Below the pieces are notes generated by a model. That model saw only the letters and a program-made list of their open reading frames with translations, searched no databases and was not told where the DNA came from. DNA of 64,000 nucleotides from IMG/VR virus record IMGVR_UViG_3300046516_001034, positions 1 to 64,000 of that record. One strand, given 5' to 3'. Of the stretch, positions 18,443 to 27,143 are shown piece by piece; the stretch's first letter is position 1, and every line of letters starts with the position of its first letter. This DNA is from a virus. The position numbers and the translations under genes are program-made.

Positions 18443-18939
18443 TGGCGCGATCAATTTACCCATCAATTCCGGCTCCCGGCAACGATATGCCGAGCATCCA
18501 AGCGTCGCTTGGCGCGATGCGGCAATCGCTCAACATGTTGATCCTTAACGCCCAGAACCCGAACCCGAACTTTGCGCCGTCCAGCGCGGCGCAGGTGTTC
18601 GTCACCCACGACCAATTGAATAAGCTCAATCTGATTGGCGAAGCGGGGCCGCAGGGGGCCAAGGGCGAGCAGGGATTGCCGGGACCGCCGGGAGCGCCGG
18701 GCGCTTCGGGGCCGGGGACCACGCCATCATCCACGCTTCCGGCAATGGATGGGGTTGCAGCGGTTGGAACAAGCACGACTTACGCGCGCGGCGACCATGT
18801 GCACCCGAGCGATACCTCCGTGCCGGTGTTCGCTACGCTTCCTACCAACGCCGTGGATGACACCGCCGCAGCGGCGGCGGGCGTTGTGGTGGGCGGCGTG
18901 TATCGTAATGGATCGATCTTGATGGTGAGGATCATATGA
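18442..18939 (+). CDS. collagen-like short fibre protein
   Basis: 165 aa. Helical N-terminus, then a Gly-X-Y stretch at about residues 67-94 (GEAGPQGAKGEQGLPGPP continuing), then YARGDHVHPSD, a motif common near the tips of phage tail fibres. Collagen-like stretches in phages form trimeric stalks. Starts on the last base of the preceding stop region and overlaps the next gene by four bases. Confidence 0.65.
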   Translation: MARSIYPSIPAPGNDMPSIQASLGAMRQSLNMLILNAQNPNPNFAPSSAAQVFVTHDQLNKLNLIGEAGPQGAKGEQGLPGPPGAPGASGPGTTPSSTLPAMDGVAAVGTSTTYARGDHVHPSDTSVPVFATLPTNAVDDTAAAAAGVVVGGVYRNGSILMVRII

Positions 18940-19445
18940 TCAGGTTCGATGACGTCCACGCGATCCGCTGTATCGCACAAGCGGTGGGCATCCAGTTTGT
19001 CCCCCACTTGCACCATTGCATTGCCGAGTACGACGCCGACGACAAGCTCAAGGGCGGCGTGCTGTTCACGGATTTTTGGGGCGGTTCGGTCGGCATGCAT
19101 GTCGCTGGGTTCCGCAAGAACTGGGGATCGCGGGCGATCATCTATCTGGCGTTCGATTACCCTTTTCGTCAACTCAAGGTGAAGAAGATCTTCGCCCTCG
19201 TGCCAGAGTGGAACTACAACTCGCGTAACAACGCGCTGCGGATCGGGTTCAAGATCGAGTACAAGGCCGACGACGTGTTCAATTTTGAGCATGGGATAAA
19301 TAGCATGTATATCATGAGCATGAGAAAAAAAGATTGCAAGTGGCTCGATATGAAGATGCCATTTATTGAGTACGCCCCGCTAGAGCGCACGAACCGTATT
19401 GACCTGCCGCTTGCTTCACTGCCCACAGTGGGCGCGATGCAGTAA
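18936..19445 (+). CDS. GNAT-like acetyltransferase
   Basis: 169 aa. Pattern of a GNAT fold: a strand GGVLFTDFWGG, then GSRAIIYLAFDYPF, KKIFALVPEWNYNSRNNALR and IGFKIEYK, matching the acetyl-CoA loop region and the asparagine-rich helix of the family. GNAT-like genes are often found among podoviral virion genes, where their substrate is unknown. Ends with a TAA that opens a dispersed palindrome leading to the next gene. Confidence 0.65.
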   Translation: MIRFDDVHAIRCIAQAVGIQFVPHLHHCIAEYDADDKLKGGVLFTDFWGGSVGMHVAGFRKNWGSRAIIYLAFDYPFRQLKVKKIFALVPEWNYNSRNNALRIGFKIEYKADDVFNFEHGINSMYIMSMRKKDCKWLDMKMPFIEYAPLERTNRIDLPLASLPTVGAMQ

Positions 19446-19462
19446 CTCTGGGAGTAACTTTT

Positions 19463-21061
19463 ATGGGCGGCGGCAGCAAAGGCGGGTCAGCAGACCAATC
19501 AGGCATGATGCAAGCGATGGTGGCTGCGCAAGAAGCCGACAAGATGTATCAGCTTGGCGAGCAGCAGCTTCAGTGGTCAGAGCAAGTTTGGAACCAGCAA
19601 GAGCCTACGGTTATAGCTGCCGCCAATGCTCAGATGGCGTTGGAAGGGCAGCAAGCTGCGTCAATGCAGCAGGCGACGCAGGAAGCTGCGCAGCAGTGGG
19701 GCACCTACCAGCAGAATTATCTGCCGGAAGAGCTTAAACTTATCGGGCAAGTCAACGACTGGGCGTCGCCCGGCAACCAAGCGTTGGTGCGCGGGCAGGC
19801 GATGGGCGACATTGCCGAGCAGGGACAAGCGGGAGTGAACACCGCTGCTGAGACGCTGCGTGAGTACGGCGTCAATCCATCTGCGCCGAAATACGCGTCG
19901 CTCTATACCGAGGCGCAGCCGATGCTGGGGGCGGCGCAAGCGGCGGCAGGCACAACAGCTTCGCAAAATCTCAAGCTCCAGCAACTCGGGTTGGAGAGCG
20001 GCGTCGTCAATACCGGGCGCGGGTTGGTTAACGCGACGGGCGCGCTCACGACCGCAGGCACGCAGGCGGGCGCGGCGGGAGCGAGCGCAGCATCGGGGGC
20101 AGGTAGCACTTTGGATAGTAGTCTCACCGCAGGCTCCAACGCCAACGCTAACTCCACCCAGTTTTTCAATGCTGGCACCAACGCCATGAACTCGTACGTG
20201 AACGCGGTGAATGGCTACAATCAAGCGCAGGTTGGATTTGCCGACGCTAACGCATCAGAGATGAGCGGGCTTGGATCGGCGGCGGGCGGCATACTTGGAT
20301 TGGCGGCGATGAAATGGGCCGCCAAGGGCGGGCCGATTACGAAGTTTGATGATGGTGGTAGTGTTGATGTGGGGCCAACGGTGACATACCCTAGCGGGCA
20401 ATCGGCTCCGGTCATGATGAACCGGCAGGCTGCTCCACAACCTATGCCAAGCCAACAAATGCGTGCTAACAATGCCTCATCGGGGTCCGCACTTCTTCCC
20501 TCTATTTATTCCCGTGCCGGGGGACGAGCAATTATTAACGACCCACGGCAGAGCCCGCAGGCTGATCCAAGAACCTTTCAGAAGCCGAACTATGCCGATG
20601 GCGGAGTAGCGATGGCTGCTGGCGGCGTGTCGCCCGGTGTGACGCCAGCCGTTCCCGGCGTATCCGGCATTCCCAGTTGGGGCGGGAATACAGGGTTGCC
20701 CTCCGATGCTACGCCGGGCGGCGGCGTGCCAGCGCACGCGAGCCCGAGCATGGGAGTGGCGACCGACGACGTGCCAGCGATGCTTACGGCGCATGAGTTC
20801 GTCATTCCCAAGGATGTGGCGACGTGGAAGGGCCACGAGTTCTACGCCAAGCACATTGATCAAGCGCGCAAGGCGCAGCAAGCGTTCGCCAATCGTGACG
20901 ACATCGGGGGAGAGACCGCCCCCGGCATACCACAATCCCCGACGTTCGTTTCCCGTCCCGATCACGCAGGCGGCGCGACGGGCGGCTGGGAGACGGCGTT
21001 AGGGCAAGGACAGAGTAACCCCGGCGGATGGCCGCCTCAGGGCGGCTTCCCCACGGGGTAA
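19463..21061 (+). CDS. internal virion protein, Gln/Ala-rich
   Basis: 532 aa. Residues 1-280 are helical, rich in Gln and Ala, and resemble T7 gp14-like internal proteins. A short hydrophobic helix (GGILGLAAMKWA) is followed by KGGPITKFDDGGSV. The C-terminal part has DDVPAMLTAHEFVIPKDV and WKGHEFYAKHI, a signature common in internal or tape-measure proteins. Probably ejected with the DNA to form a conduit across the envelope. Confidence 0.7.
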   Translation: MGGGSKGGSADQSGMMQAMVAAQEADKMYQLGEQQLQWSEQVWNQQEPTVIAAANAQMALEGQQAASMQQATQEAAQQWGTYQQNYLPEELKLIGQVNDWASPGNQALVRGQAMGDIAEQGQAGVNTAAETLREYGVNPSAPKYASLYTEAQPMLGAAQAAAGTTASQNLKLQQLGLESGVVNTGRGLVNATGALTTAGTQAGAAGASAASGAGSTLDSSLTAGSNANANSTQFFNAGTNAMNSYVNAVNGYNQAQVGFADANASEMSGLGSAAGGILGLAAMKWAAKGGPITKFDDGGSVDVGPTVTYPSGQSAPVMMNRQAAPQPMPSQQMRANNASSGSALLPSIYSRAGGRAIINDPRQSPQADPRTFQKPNYADGGVAMAAGGVSPGVTPAVPGVSGIPSWGGNTGLPSDATPGGGVPAHASPSMGVATDDVPAMLTAHEFVIPKDVATWKGHEFYAKHIDQARKAQQAFANRDDIGGETAPGIPQSPTFVSRPDHAGGATGGWETALGQGQSNPGGWPPQGGFPTG

Positions 21062-21076
21062 CTCTAGGAGAGTAAC

Positions 21077-24000
21077 GTGGCTAAGGGCAAACACCTAGGG
21101 TCATTCGCAGGCGGCTTCATGGAGGGGCTGCTTGGCGTTATGAAGATGCAGATGATGCAGCAGCAATACGCTGCGCTGCAAAAGCATTACGAAGCGCTCG
21201 ACGCGCACTATGCACGCCAAGAAGCTTTTGAGAAATTTAAGTATTTGCATGGCGAAGAGTATGGCAAGTGGGAAGCGGGGAACCGGGGAGCTGCTGGGTT
21301 CGAGGAGACGGTTGGCAATGTCCCCGGTGGAGCAGGTGGCGTCGCCGGTAACGCAGCCGAGATGCGGGATTTCTATGTCAGTCAGGGGTACACACCCGAA
21401 GGCGCTGCCGCTATCGTGGGAAACTGGCAGCAGGAGAACAGCTTAAAGGGCGGCGGCTGGGGCGGCGACAAAGGAACTTCCGCTGGCGGGTTCCAGTGGC
21501 ACGATGACCCGAGCAAGGGATTGTATCGCGGCACCGGGTTTATGAACTGGGCGAAGGAGAATAATCTCGACGTTAACGACCCGATGACCAGCGCCAAGTA
21601 TTCTATCATTGACCTTAAAAAGAATTACCCTGATCTGGATAAGTACCTCCGCACGACGAACAACGTCGATGAGGCCACCCAGAGGTTCGAAAAGGATTTC
21701 GAGGGGGCTGGCACGCCCGCAATGGAGAACCGGCTTTCTGCTGCACGTACAGTATATAAGCAACCAGCGAAGACGGCTGCTCCGGCCACTGCAACCGCCA
21801 CCACCAAGCCGCCCCCCGCTATGTCGTCTTCTGGCGGGGTTCCTGTAAGGTATAATGGTAAGGAGTACGACACTGATAAAGATGGAAATATTATCGAGAG
21901 TACTGGCAGACCTATAACCACTTCGCAAGCGGATACAGGGCGTGGTAGCTATCAGGTGGCGGGCGATGTGCCTATCGGTCTAACAACGGAAGCCGCAGAA
22001 CGGGCGAGAAAAGATCTAGAGGCGCACCGATCTACGCTGCCAACGCCGCCGGGCGGCAGCGCCGCCGATCAGGCCGGGACGGCGCAGAGCGAGAGTGCAG
22101 CGGATGCTTCTCGCACTAAGGAGTACTATCCTAAAGAGACGCCGCCGGAAGAAGATTTGACGCATGGGCCACCGCCGCAACCGGCGTATTCGGTTACGGC
22201 GGGTCAGCCCGCTGGATATGGACCACCTGTGCGAGCAGGGACGGATGTTACGTCAGGAGAACCAACGGGCGTAGCCATTCCATCTGTTCCATCATTGCAG
22301 CATCCGGTATCAACGCCTTACCCCACGCCATACGAGAGCGGGTATCCCGAGCCGCCGCCGGTTGCGTCGTTGCAGCACCCGATATCGAAGCCCTACCCCG
22401 TACCATATGAAAGTGGGTTTCCAGAGCCGTCGCGAGGGGGAGCCGCAGAAGTTACCCGTCCGGTAGTGGGCGGCGACGAGCGATTGCAACCCGCTGCCAA
22501 CGCGAACGCTCCCGCTGCGAACGCTACGCCAGCGGTCGCTCTGCGCCCCGAGCCGCAGGCGCAGGCGCTCCCCGCCCGTCCCGGCTGGGGGTTGATAGAG
22601 CGCCCCAATATCGATCAGTCGCAGGGAGGCCGTGGCGGCGGCGGCCCATCGCAGATGGGTGCGTTCGATTTCAGCACCCTATGGCGTCCCAACCCGCCTA
22701 TCGCCCAGCAGCGCGGCGCTACGCCCGCGCCGCAGCCTGCTGCACAACCAGCGCGGCCAGATTTGGCCCAGCGTGTGCCGGTAGCGCAAGCGCCGCAGCC
22801 GCCGCCCCGGCCCACGGCAGTGGTGGTTCAACCGCCGGTTACTCCGAGAGTAACCGACGCCCCGCTGCCGCCCCCACGCCCTGTGGATACCTCTACGCCG
22901 ACGCCTGTGCCGCCCCCAGCAGGGAGCGGCCAAGAGCGTATGATATCGAGCCGCGACGAGGACGAAGCTGACGCTGATGCAGGGATGGCGCAGACGGCGC
23001 AAATAGCGCAAATGGCGGGGGCTATTCCCCCCGGCCCTGACGACATGGCCGTTGGCGTGCGTAAGGGCGGCCCCATTCGCAGCCGCAGGCGCTACGCTGC
23101 GGGCGGCAACGTTACCCGGTTTGCTACTGGGGGAGCCGCGCCTACCTCTGCTCAGTTGGCTGATCCCGGCTGGCAGAACACGGCGTCCACCTACACTCTC
23201 CCGGGCAATGCGCCGTTCACCAACCAGCAGGTTTACGATCTATCGCAAACCATCAACTCGCAGCCCTATCCATTTCTCTCCCCCCTCTCTCCGAGCGGGT
23301 CAAAGGATTTAACTGGGTTTTACGGTGCATACACTCCGCCTGCTCCCGTCACGCCTGCGCCCGCGCCCGCGCCAGTAGTCGATCCTACCGTCACGCCGAT
23401 CAGCACCCCGGCGCTCACCAGCACCACTAACAATGCCGCCAACGGCGGGACCACCACTGGCGCGTACCAATTGCCGGATGTCGTCGCACCGACGACAACG
23501 CCAGCTTTGGATACGACCCAAAATACGACGACGGTGAACCCAACGCCGAAGACGCCCACCACCATCGTGCCGAACATTACCGCCCCAACCACGGCAACGA
23601 CAATAGATCAGAACGCTACGGCATTTAAGTCATTGAACACCCCCAGTACAACATCGGGGGGAAATGGCTCAGGCACATCTGATTTGGGCGGCACTGACTA
23701 TGGCGACACGAACTTAAACACTGGCTCTTACGCCGGGTTTAGGCGTGGTGGGCGAGTAAGCGGCGCGATCCCGCGCTATGCTACCGGCGGCAATGTTACC
23801 CGCTTTGCCGCCGCTGGAACGGTGCAGCCGCAAGCAGTGCAGTCAGCGTTGAGCGCTGCGTTGTATGGCCCCAATGCGCCATACTCACAACAACAAGTTA
23901 TGGCTGGCTCGCCCACCATGACGGTGGGCCAAATGAACGCGGCTAATCTTGCCGCGCTGACACCCGACCAACAAGCATGGTACAACGCTCAGAATGCAGC

Positions 24001-27000
24001 GCTGCTGGGGTATCAGAATGCAACGCAAGCTTGGAGTGGGGCTATCACGCCTGCTACTGGAGGATTTGGCGGTCAAGGGAACACTGTGAACCAAGGGCAG
24101 CAGGCGCTGGCGCAAAACCAGCAGAGCTACTACCAAGGTCTATTCGATCCCAACATGCCCGCGACGCCTGCACCTGCGACGCCCGCGCCAACAACGCCAG
24201 TGGCGACAACGCCAGCGCCGGTCGTTGACCCCACCCTTACCACGATCAATACGCCCACGATAACCAGCACTACTAGCAACGCCGCCAACGGTGGGACCAC
24301 CACGGGTGCGTATCAGCTACCTGATATCGTTGCGCCCACCTCTACGCCTGATGTAACGACGCCGACGACGACGGTTAACCCGACGCCCAATATACCTACG
24401 ACGACCGTGCCTAACACGCCCAGCACGGGGACGAGCGACATCGGCGCGACCGACACCAGCAAGAAGCCTTCTACGGGCGTGACCGCAGGCGACACCAGCG
24501 CCAGCACTGGCGCGTACGCTGGGTTTAGGCGTGGGGGAGTAACTCGCAGAGTAACTGGCTACGACGACGGTGGCGGGGTCAGCCCCGCCCCCGCTGGCAT
24601 GCTCCCCGGCTTAGGCGGCGCACAACCGATACCCCCCATTTACTATAACAACGCGACCTTCGCTCCGGCGGGTGCAGGCATCGGCAAGGGTGTGACAGTA
24701 AATTCCGCCCCCACTTTTGTCGCGGGCGCGATCCCCACCCTTCCCATGAGAAAAGGCGGCGTGGTGCGCTATGCCGATGGCGGCGCTGTTAGCGACGAGG
24801 AGATGCAATCCGCCGCTACCGATGTGGGCGACGACTACGGTGAGGGCGCTGCTGGAAGCACAGAGCAGCAGTACGCTATGGACTACCGCCCTAACGCCGA
24901 CGTGGTTGCTGGGGGCCGTAGCGGCGCGGAGCCGTCCCCCGGCGGCGGCATGGATGTGGGGGGTGCGGCTCCTCCCACGCAACAAGGTCCGCCCCCCGGC
25001 GCGCCCGCATGGACGCCGCAGGTCAACGATGGGTTAGGTAATCCTTCAAGGGGTTTGATTGGCGCGATTGCCGGGGGGCTGCACTATATTGGCAGCATGA
25101 CTGGGCTTGGCGGGCAGCAGGGCGCGCTTGCCGCCGACCCGGGGGTCCAAACCGCACGGCAGAACTTCGCTACCGGGCGGCAACTCAACGGCCAACCGCT
25201 GATGACGAAGGACGAATATTTGCATGATGTGCCGGAAGCTATTGGCGCGGACGGCCTGCACGAGGGCTTGAAGCACCTCGCCAGCATGGAGGCGATCCAT
25301 AAATTCTACCAGTACCGGGGCGAAGCCGAGAAGGCCGACCAAATGTCGGCGATGATGATGCAGGTCAGCGTTGGTTTGGCTAGCGAATATGGCAAGGAAG
25401 CCGTAGCAAGATACTATAACGGCGATCTCAAGGGCGCGGTTGAGGCTATGAACCGCTCCAAGGACGTGATCGCAGATGGTACGATAGTGAAAGCCACGGT
25501 CAACCCGGATGGGAAGACCGTCAGCGTAGCGGGCCAGAACCTCAACGGCGAAGACCTATGGCGGCAGGTGGTCGCTCCGCAGGCGATCCTAGGAGCCGCG
25601 TTGCACACGGCTAATGGCTCGCTGCCGTGGCATATGTATGAAATCTCCGCCGCTAAGTATGACCAGCGTTCCCATGATATGATCGCCGCGCGCGGGCAGT
25701 CAGCGCAGAGCGACCAAGTGAACGAAGCGATTGGCCGGATGGGGCCGGAGTTTGGCGAGCCGATTGCGCCCGCCGGGGCGCAAGTTACTCCGGCGAGTAA
25801 CGCCCCGCCAGCGCCACAACCGGCGCAACCTCGCCCGCCCACGACCGAAGCGCAAGCGCCTGCGCCTGCGATCCCCACCCTGCCTAACACGTCACCCATC
25901 CAAGATGTGGCGGGGGTAACTCCCGCCGCGCGCGGCGGCGCGAGCGGCGCACAGGGCACGGATCGAAACGCGCCTGCAACGCCTCCGATAGGCGCGGATA
26001 CGGCAGGAGGAACGCAGCCCGCGCTCCCCGGCCCCGGGCCTACCCGCGCCGCCGCAGCGGCGCTCCCGTCGCCCGACGCACAGGAAGTGGCGGCGCTCAC
26101 GCCCGAAGCCGAGCAAGCGCACTACCAGCAGATCGTAGCGACGACCAAGCCTAAGTACTTCACCGATGACGACCGGCCCATTATCGGCAATCGGCCAATG
26201 AACCGGCCCGAAGTGATGGACCAAGCAGTGCTCGCCAAGGCTTTGCCGGAAGTGAAGGCCGCTTATAAGGAGCGTTGGGATCGCTACACCAACGCGGTGC
26301 AGCAGAATAAAGCCCTCATGAGTTCTGATATCGATGGCCAGCGGCGCGACTACTCGCTTGGGATCAACACGCAGCGCACAGCGCAAGCGCAGCGCGAAGC
26401 CGACGCTCGCGCCGAACTGGGGCGGCAAGCGACCGACCGGCGCGCAGAACTAGGACGACAAGCGACCGACGCCCGCGCCGCCAAAGCAGAGGATGACCGG
26501 CTGGCGCTATCGCAGCAAGCGCCGCTGTCGCCAGAGAAACTAACTATGTTCAGCCGAACGCCGCAACCGGATAGCGGCATGACCGAAGGCTCACTGCCGG
26601 TGGATTGGTATGCGGCGTCTCCCCACTACGCGACCGACGCCAACGGCACGGCGATGGACGCCAAGACCGCCAAGCAGCGTATGATGGGCGACCTCGACAC
26701 TAAGAACGCGCAAGGTAAGATAGGCGGCGGCGTTGGCAGGATAAACCTGCTCGACAACGCGCTGCGCACTACCCAAGCGTACAACCAGCATGTCGGCACC
26801 GAAGAGCTTGCTGACTTGGTGCTTGGCGGGGCTCTCGACAAGTACGACTACGCCGCCTCGCCAACGCCTGTCAGCTTGAAGCATGACGCTCAAGGCAAGC
26901 CGATCCCCGATGGCTTCGACGAGCGCTACGCAGTACGGTTCACCCGGAAGGATGACGGTTCCGGGCGCACCATCGTCATGACGGCGGACGACTACAACAA

Positions 27001-27130
27001 CATGCACGGGATTACAATGGCTATGCGCGCAAAGAATAACGCACCCCCGATCCAACCGCCGCCAATGGCGATACCAACCGGGCCGGGACAGACCAATGCT
27101 AACGACTTAATGCTCCCCGGCATCCAGTAA
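21077..27130 (+). CDS. giant internal virion protein with tail-lysozyme domain
   Basis: 2017 aa, GTG start right after a palindrome whose right arm supplies GGAGAG. Residues about 90-225 resemble the phage tail lysozyme domain: FYVSQGYTPEGAAAIVGNW, QQENSLKGG, SAGGFQWH and a helical end, so it may open peptidoglycan during ejection. The middle is Pro/Thr-rich linker, partly duplicated, with repeated KGG/RGG...RYATGGNVTRFA cassettes. The end is a long helical region (AQAQREADARAELGRQATD). Three perfect palindromes lie in linkers (22838, 24539, 25784). Confidence 0.7.
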   Translation: MAKGKHLGSFAGGFMEGLLGVMKMQMMQQQYAALQKHYEALDAHYARQEAFEKFKYLHGEEYGKWEAGNRGAAGFEETVGNVPGGAGGVAGNAAEMRDFYVSQGYTPEGAAAIVGNWQQENSLKGGGWGGDKGTSAGGFQWHDDPSKGLYRGTGFMNWAKENNLDVNDPMTSAKYSIIDLKKNYPDLDKYLRTTNNVDEATQRFEKDFEGAGTPAMENRLSAARTVYKQPAKTAAPATATATTKPPPAMSSSGGVPVRYNGKEYDTDKDGNIIESTGRPITTSQADTGRGSYQVAGDVPIGLTTEAAERARKDLEAHRSTLPTPPGGSAADQAGTAQSESAADASRTKEYYPKETPPEEDLTHGPPPQPAYSVTAGQPAGYGPPVRAGTDVTSGEPTGVAIPSVPSLQHPVSTPYPTPYESGYPEPPPVASLQHPISKPYPVPYESGFPEPSRGGAAEVTRPVVGGDERLQPAANANAPAANATPAVALRPEPQAQALPARPGWGLIERPNIDQSQGGRGGGGPSQMGAFDFSTLWRPNPPIAQQRGATPAPQPAAQPARPDLAQRVPVAQAPQPPPRPTAVVVQPPVTPRVTDAPLPPPRPVDTSTPTPVPPPAGSGQERMISSRDEDEADADAGMAQTAQIAQMAGAIPPGPDDMAVGVRKGGPIRSRRRYAAGGNVTRFATGGAAPTSAQLADPGWQNTASTYTLPGNAPFTNQQVYDLSQTINSQPYPFLSPLSPSGSKDLTGFYGAYTPPAPVTPAPAPAPVVDPTVTPISTPALTSTTNNAANGGTTTGAYQLPDVVAPTTTPALDTTQNTTTVNPTPKTPTTIVPNITAPTTATTIDQNATAFKSLNTPSTTSGGNGSGTSDLGGTDYGDTNLNTGSYAGFRRGGRVSGAIPRYATGGNVTRFAAAGTVQPQAVQSALSAALYGPNAPYSQQQVMAGSPTMTVGQMNAANLAALTPDQQAWYNAQNAALLGYQNATQAWSGAITPATGGFGGQGNTVNQGQQALAQNQQSYYQGLFDPNMPATPAPATPAPTTPVATTPAPVVDPTLTTINTPTITSTTSNAANGGTTTGAYQLPDIVAPTSTPDVTTPTTTVNPTPNIPTTTVPNTPSTGTSDIGATDTSKKPSTGVTAGDTSASTGAYAGFRRGGVTRRVTGYDDGGGVSPAPAGMLPGLGGAQPIPPIYYNNATFAPAGAGIGKGVTVNSAPTFVAGAIPTLPMRKGGVVRYADGGAVSDEEMQSAATDVGDDYGEGAAGSTEQQYAMDYRPNADVVAGGRSGAEPSPGGGMDVGGAAPPTQQGPPPGAPAWTPQVNDGLGNPSRGLIGAIAGGLHYIGSMTGLGGQQGALAADPGVQTARQNFATGRQLNGQPLMTKDEYLHDVPEAIGADGLHEGLKHLASMEAIHKFYQYRGEAEKADQMSAMMMQVSVGLASEYGKEAVARYYNGDLKGAVEAMNRSKDVIADGTIVKATVNPDGKTVSVAGQNLNGEDLWRQVVAPQAILGAALHTANGSLPWHMYEISAAKYDQRSHDMIAARGQSAQSDQVNEAIGRMGPEFGEPIAPAGAQVTPASNAPPAPQPAQPRPPTTEAQAPAPAIPTLPNTSPIQDVAGVTPAARGGASGAQGTDRNAPATPPIGADTAGGTQPALPGPGPTRAAAAALPSPDAQEVAALTPEAEQAHYQQIVATTKPKYFTDDDRPIIGNRPMNRPEVMDQAVLAKALPEVKAAYKERWDRYTNAVQQNKALMSSDIDGQRRDYSLGINTQRTAQAQREADARAELGRQATDRRAELGRQATDARAAKAEDDRLALSQQAPLSPEKLTMFSRTPQPDSGMTEGSLPVDWYAASPHYATDANGTAMDAKTAKQRMMGDLDTKNAQGKIGGGVGRINLLDNALRTTQAYNQHVGTEELADLVLGGALDKYDYAASPTPVSLKHDAQGKPIPDGFDERYAVRFTRKDDGSGRTIVMTADDYNNMHGITMAMRAKNNAPPIQPPPMAIPTGPGQTNANDLMLPGIQ
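22838..22854. repeat. dispersed palindrome, intragenic
   Basis: GTTACTC-CGA-GAGTAAC, perfect arms of seven, in a Pro-rich linker of the 2017-aa protein. Confidence 0.85.
23368..23502 (+). repeat. direct repeat copy A
   Basis: Codes for PVVDPTVTPIST...NNAANGGTTTGAYQLPDV; about 846 bases upstream of copy B in the same gene. Diverged at third positions, so an old duplication. Confidence 0.7.
24214..24348 (+). repeat. direct repeat copy B
   Basis: Codes for PVVDPTLTTINT...SNAANGGTTTGAYQLPDI, matching copy A. Both copies lie upstream of a GxYAGFRRGG segment. Confidence 0.7.
25784..25801. repeat. dispersed palindrome, intragenic
   Basis: GTTACTC-CGGC-GAGTAAC, perfect arms of seven; read in frame as VTPASN. 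Confidence 0.85.
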
Positions 27131-27143
27131 CTCTTAGAGTAAC

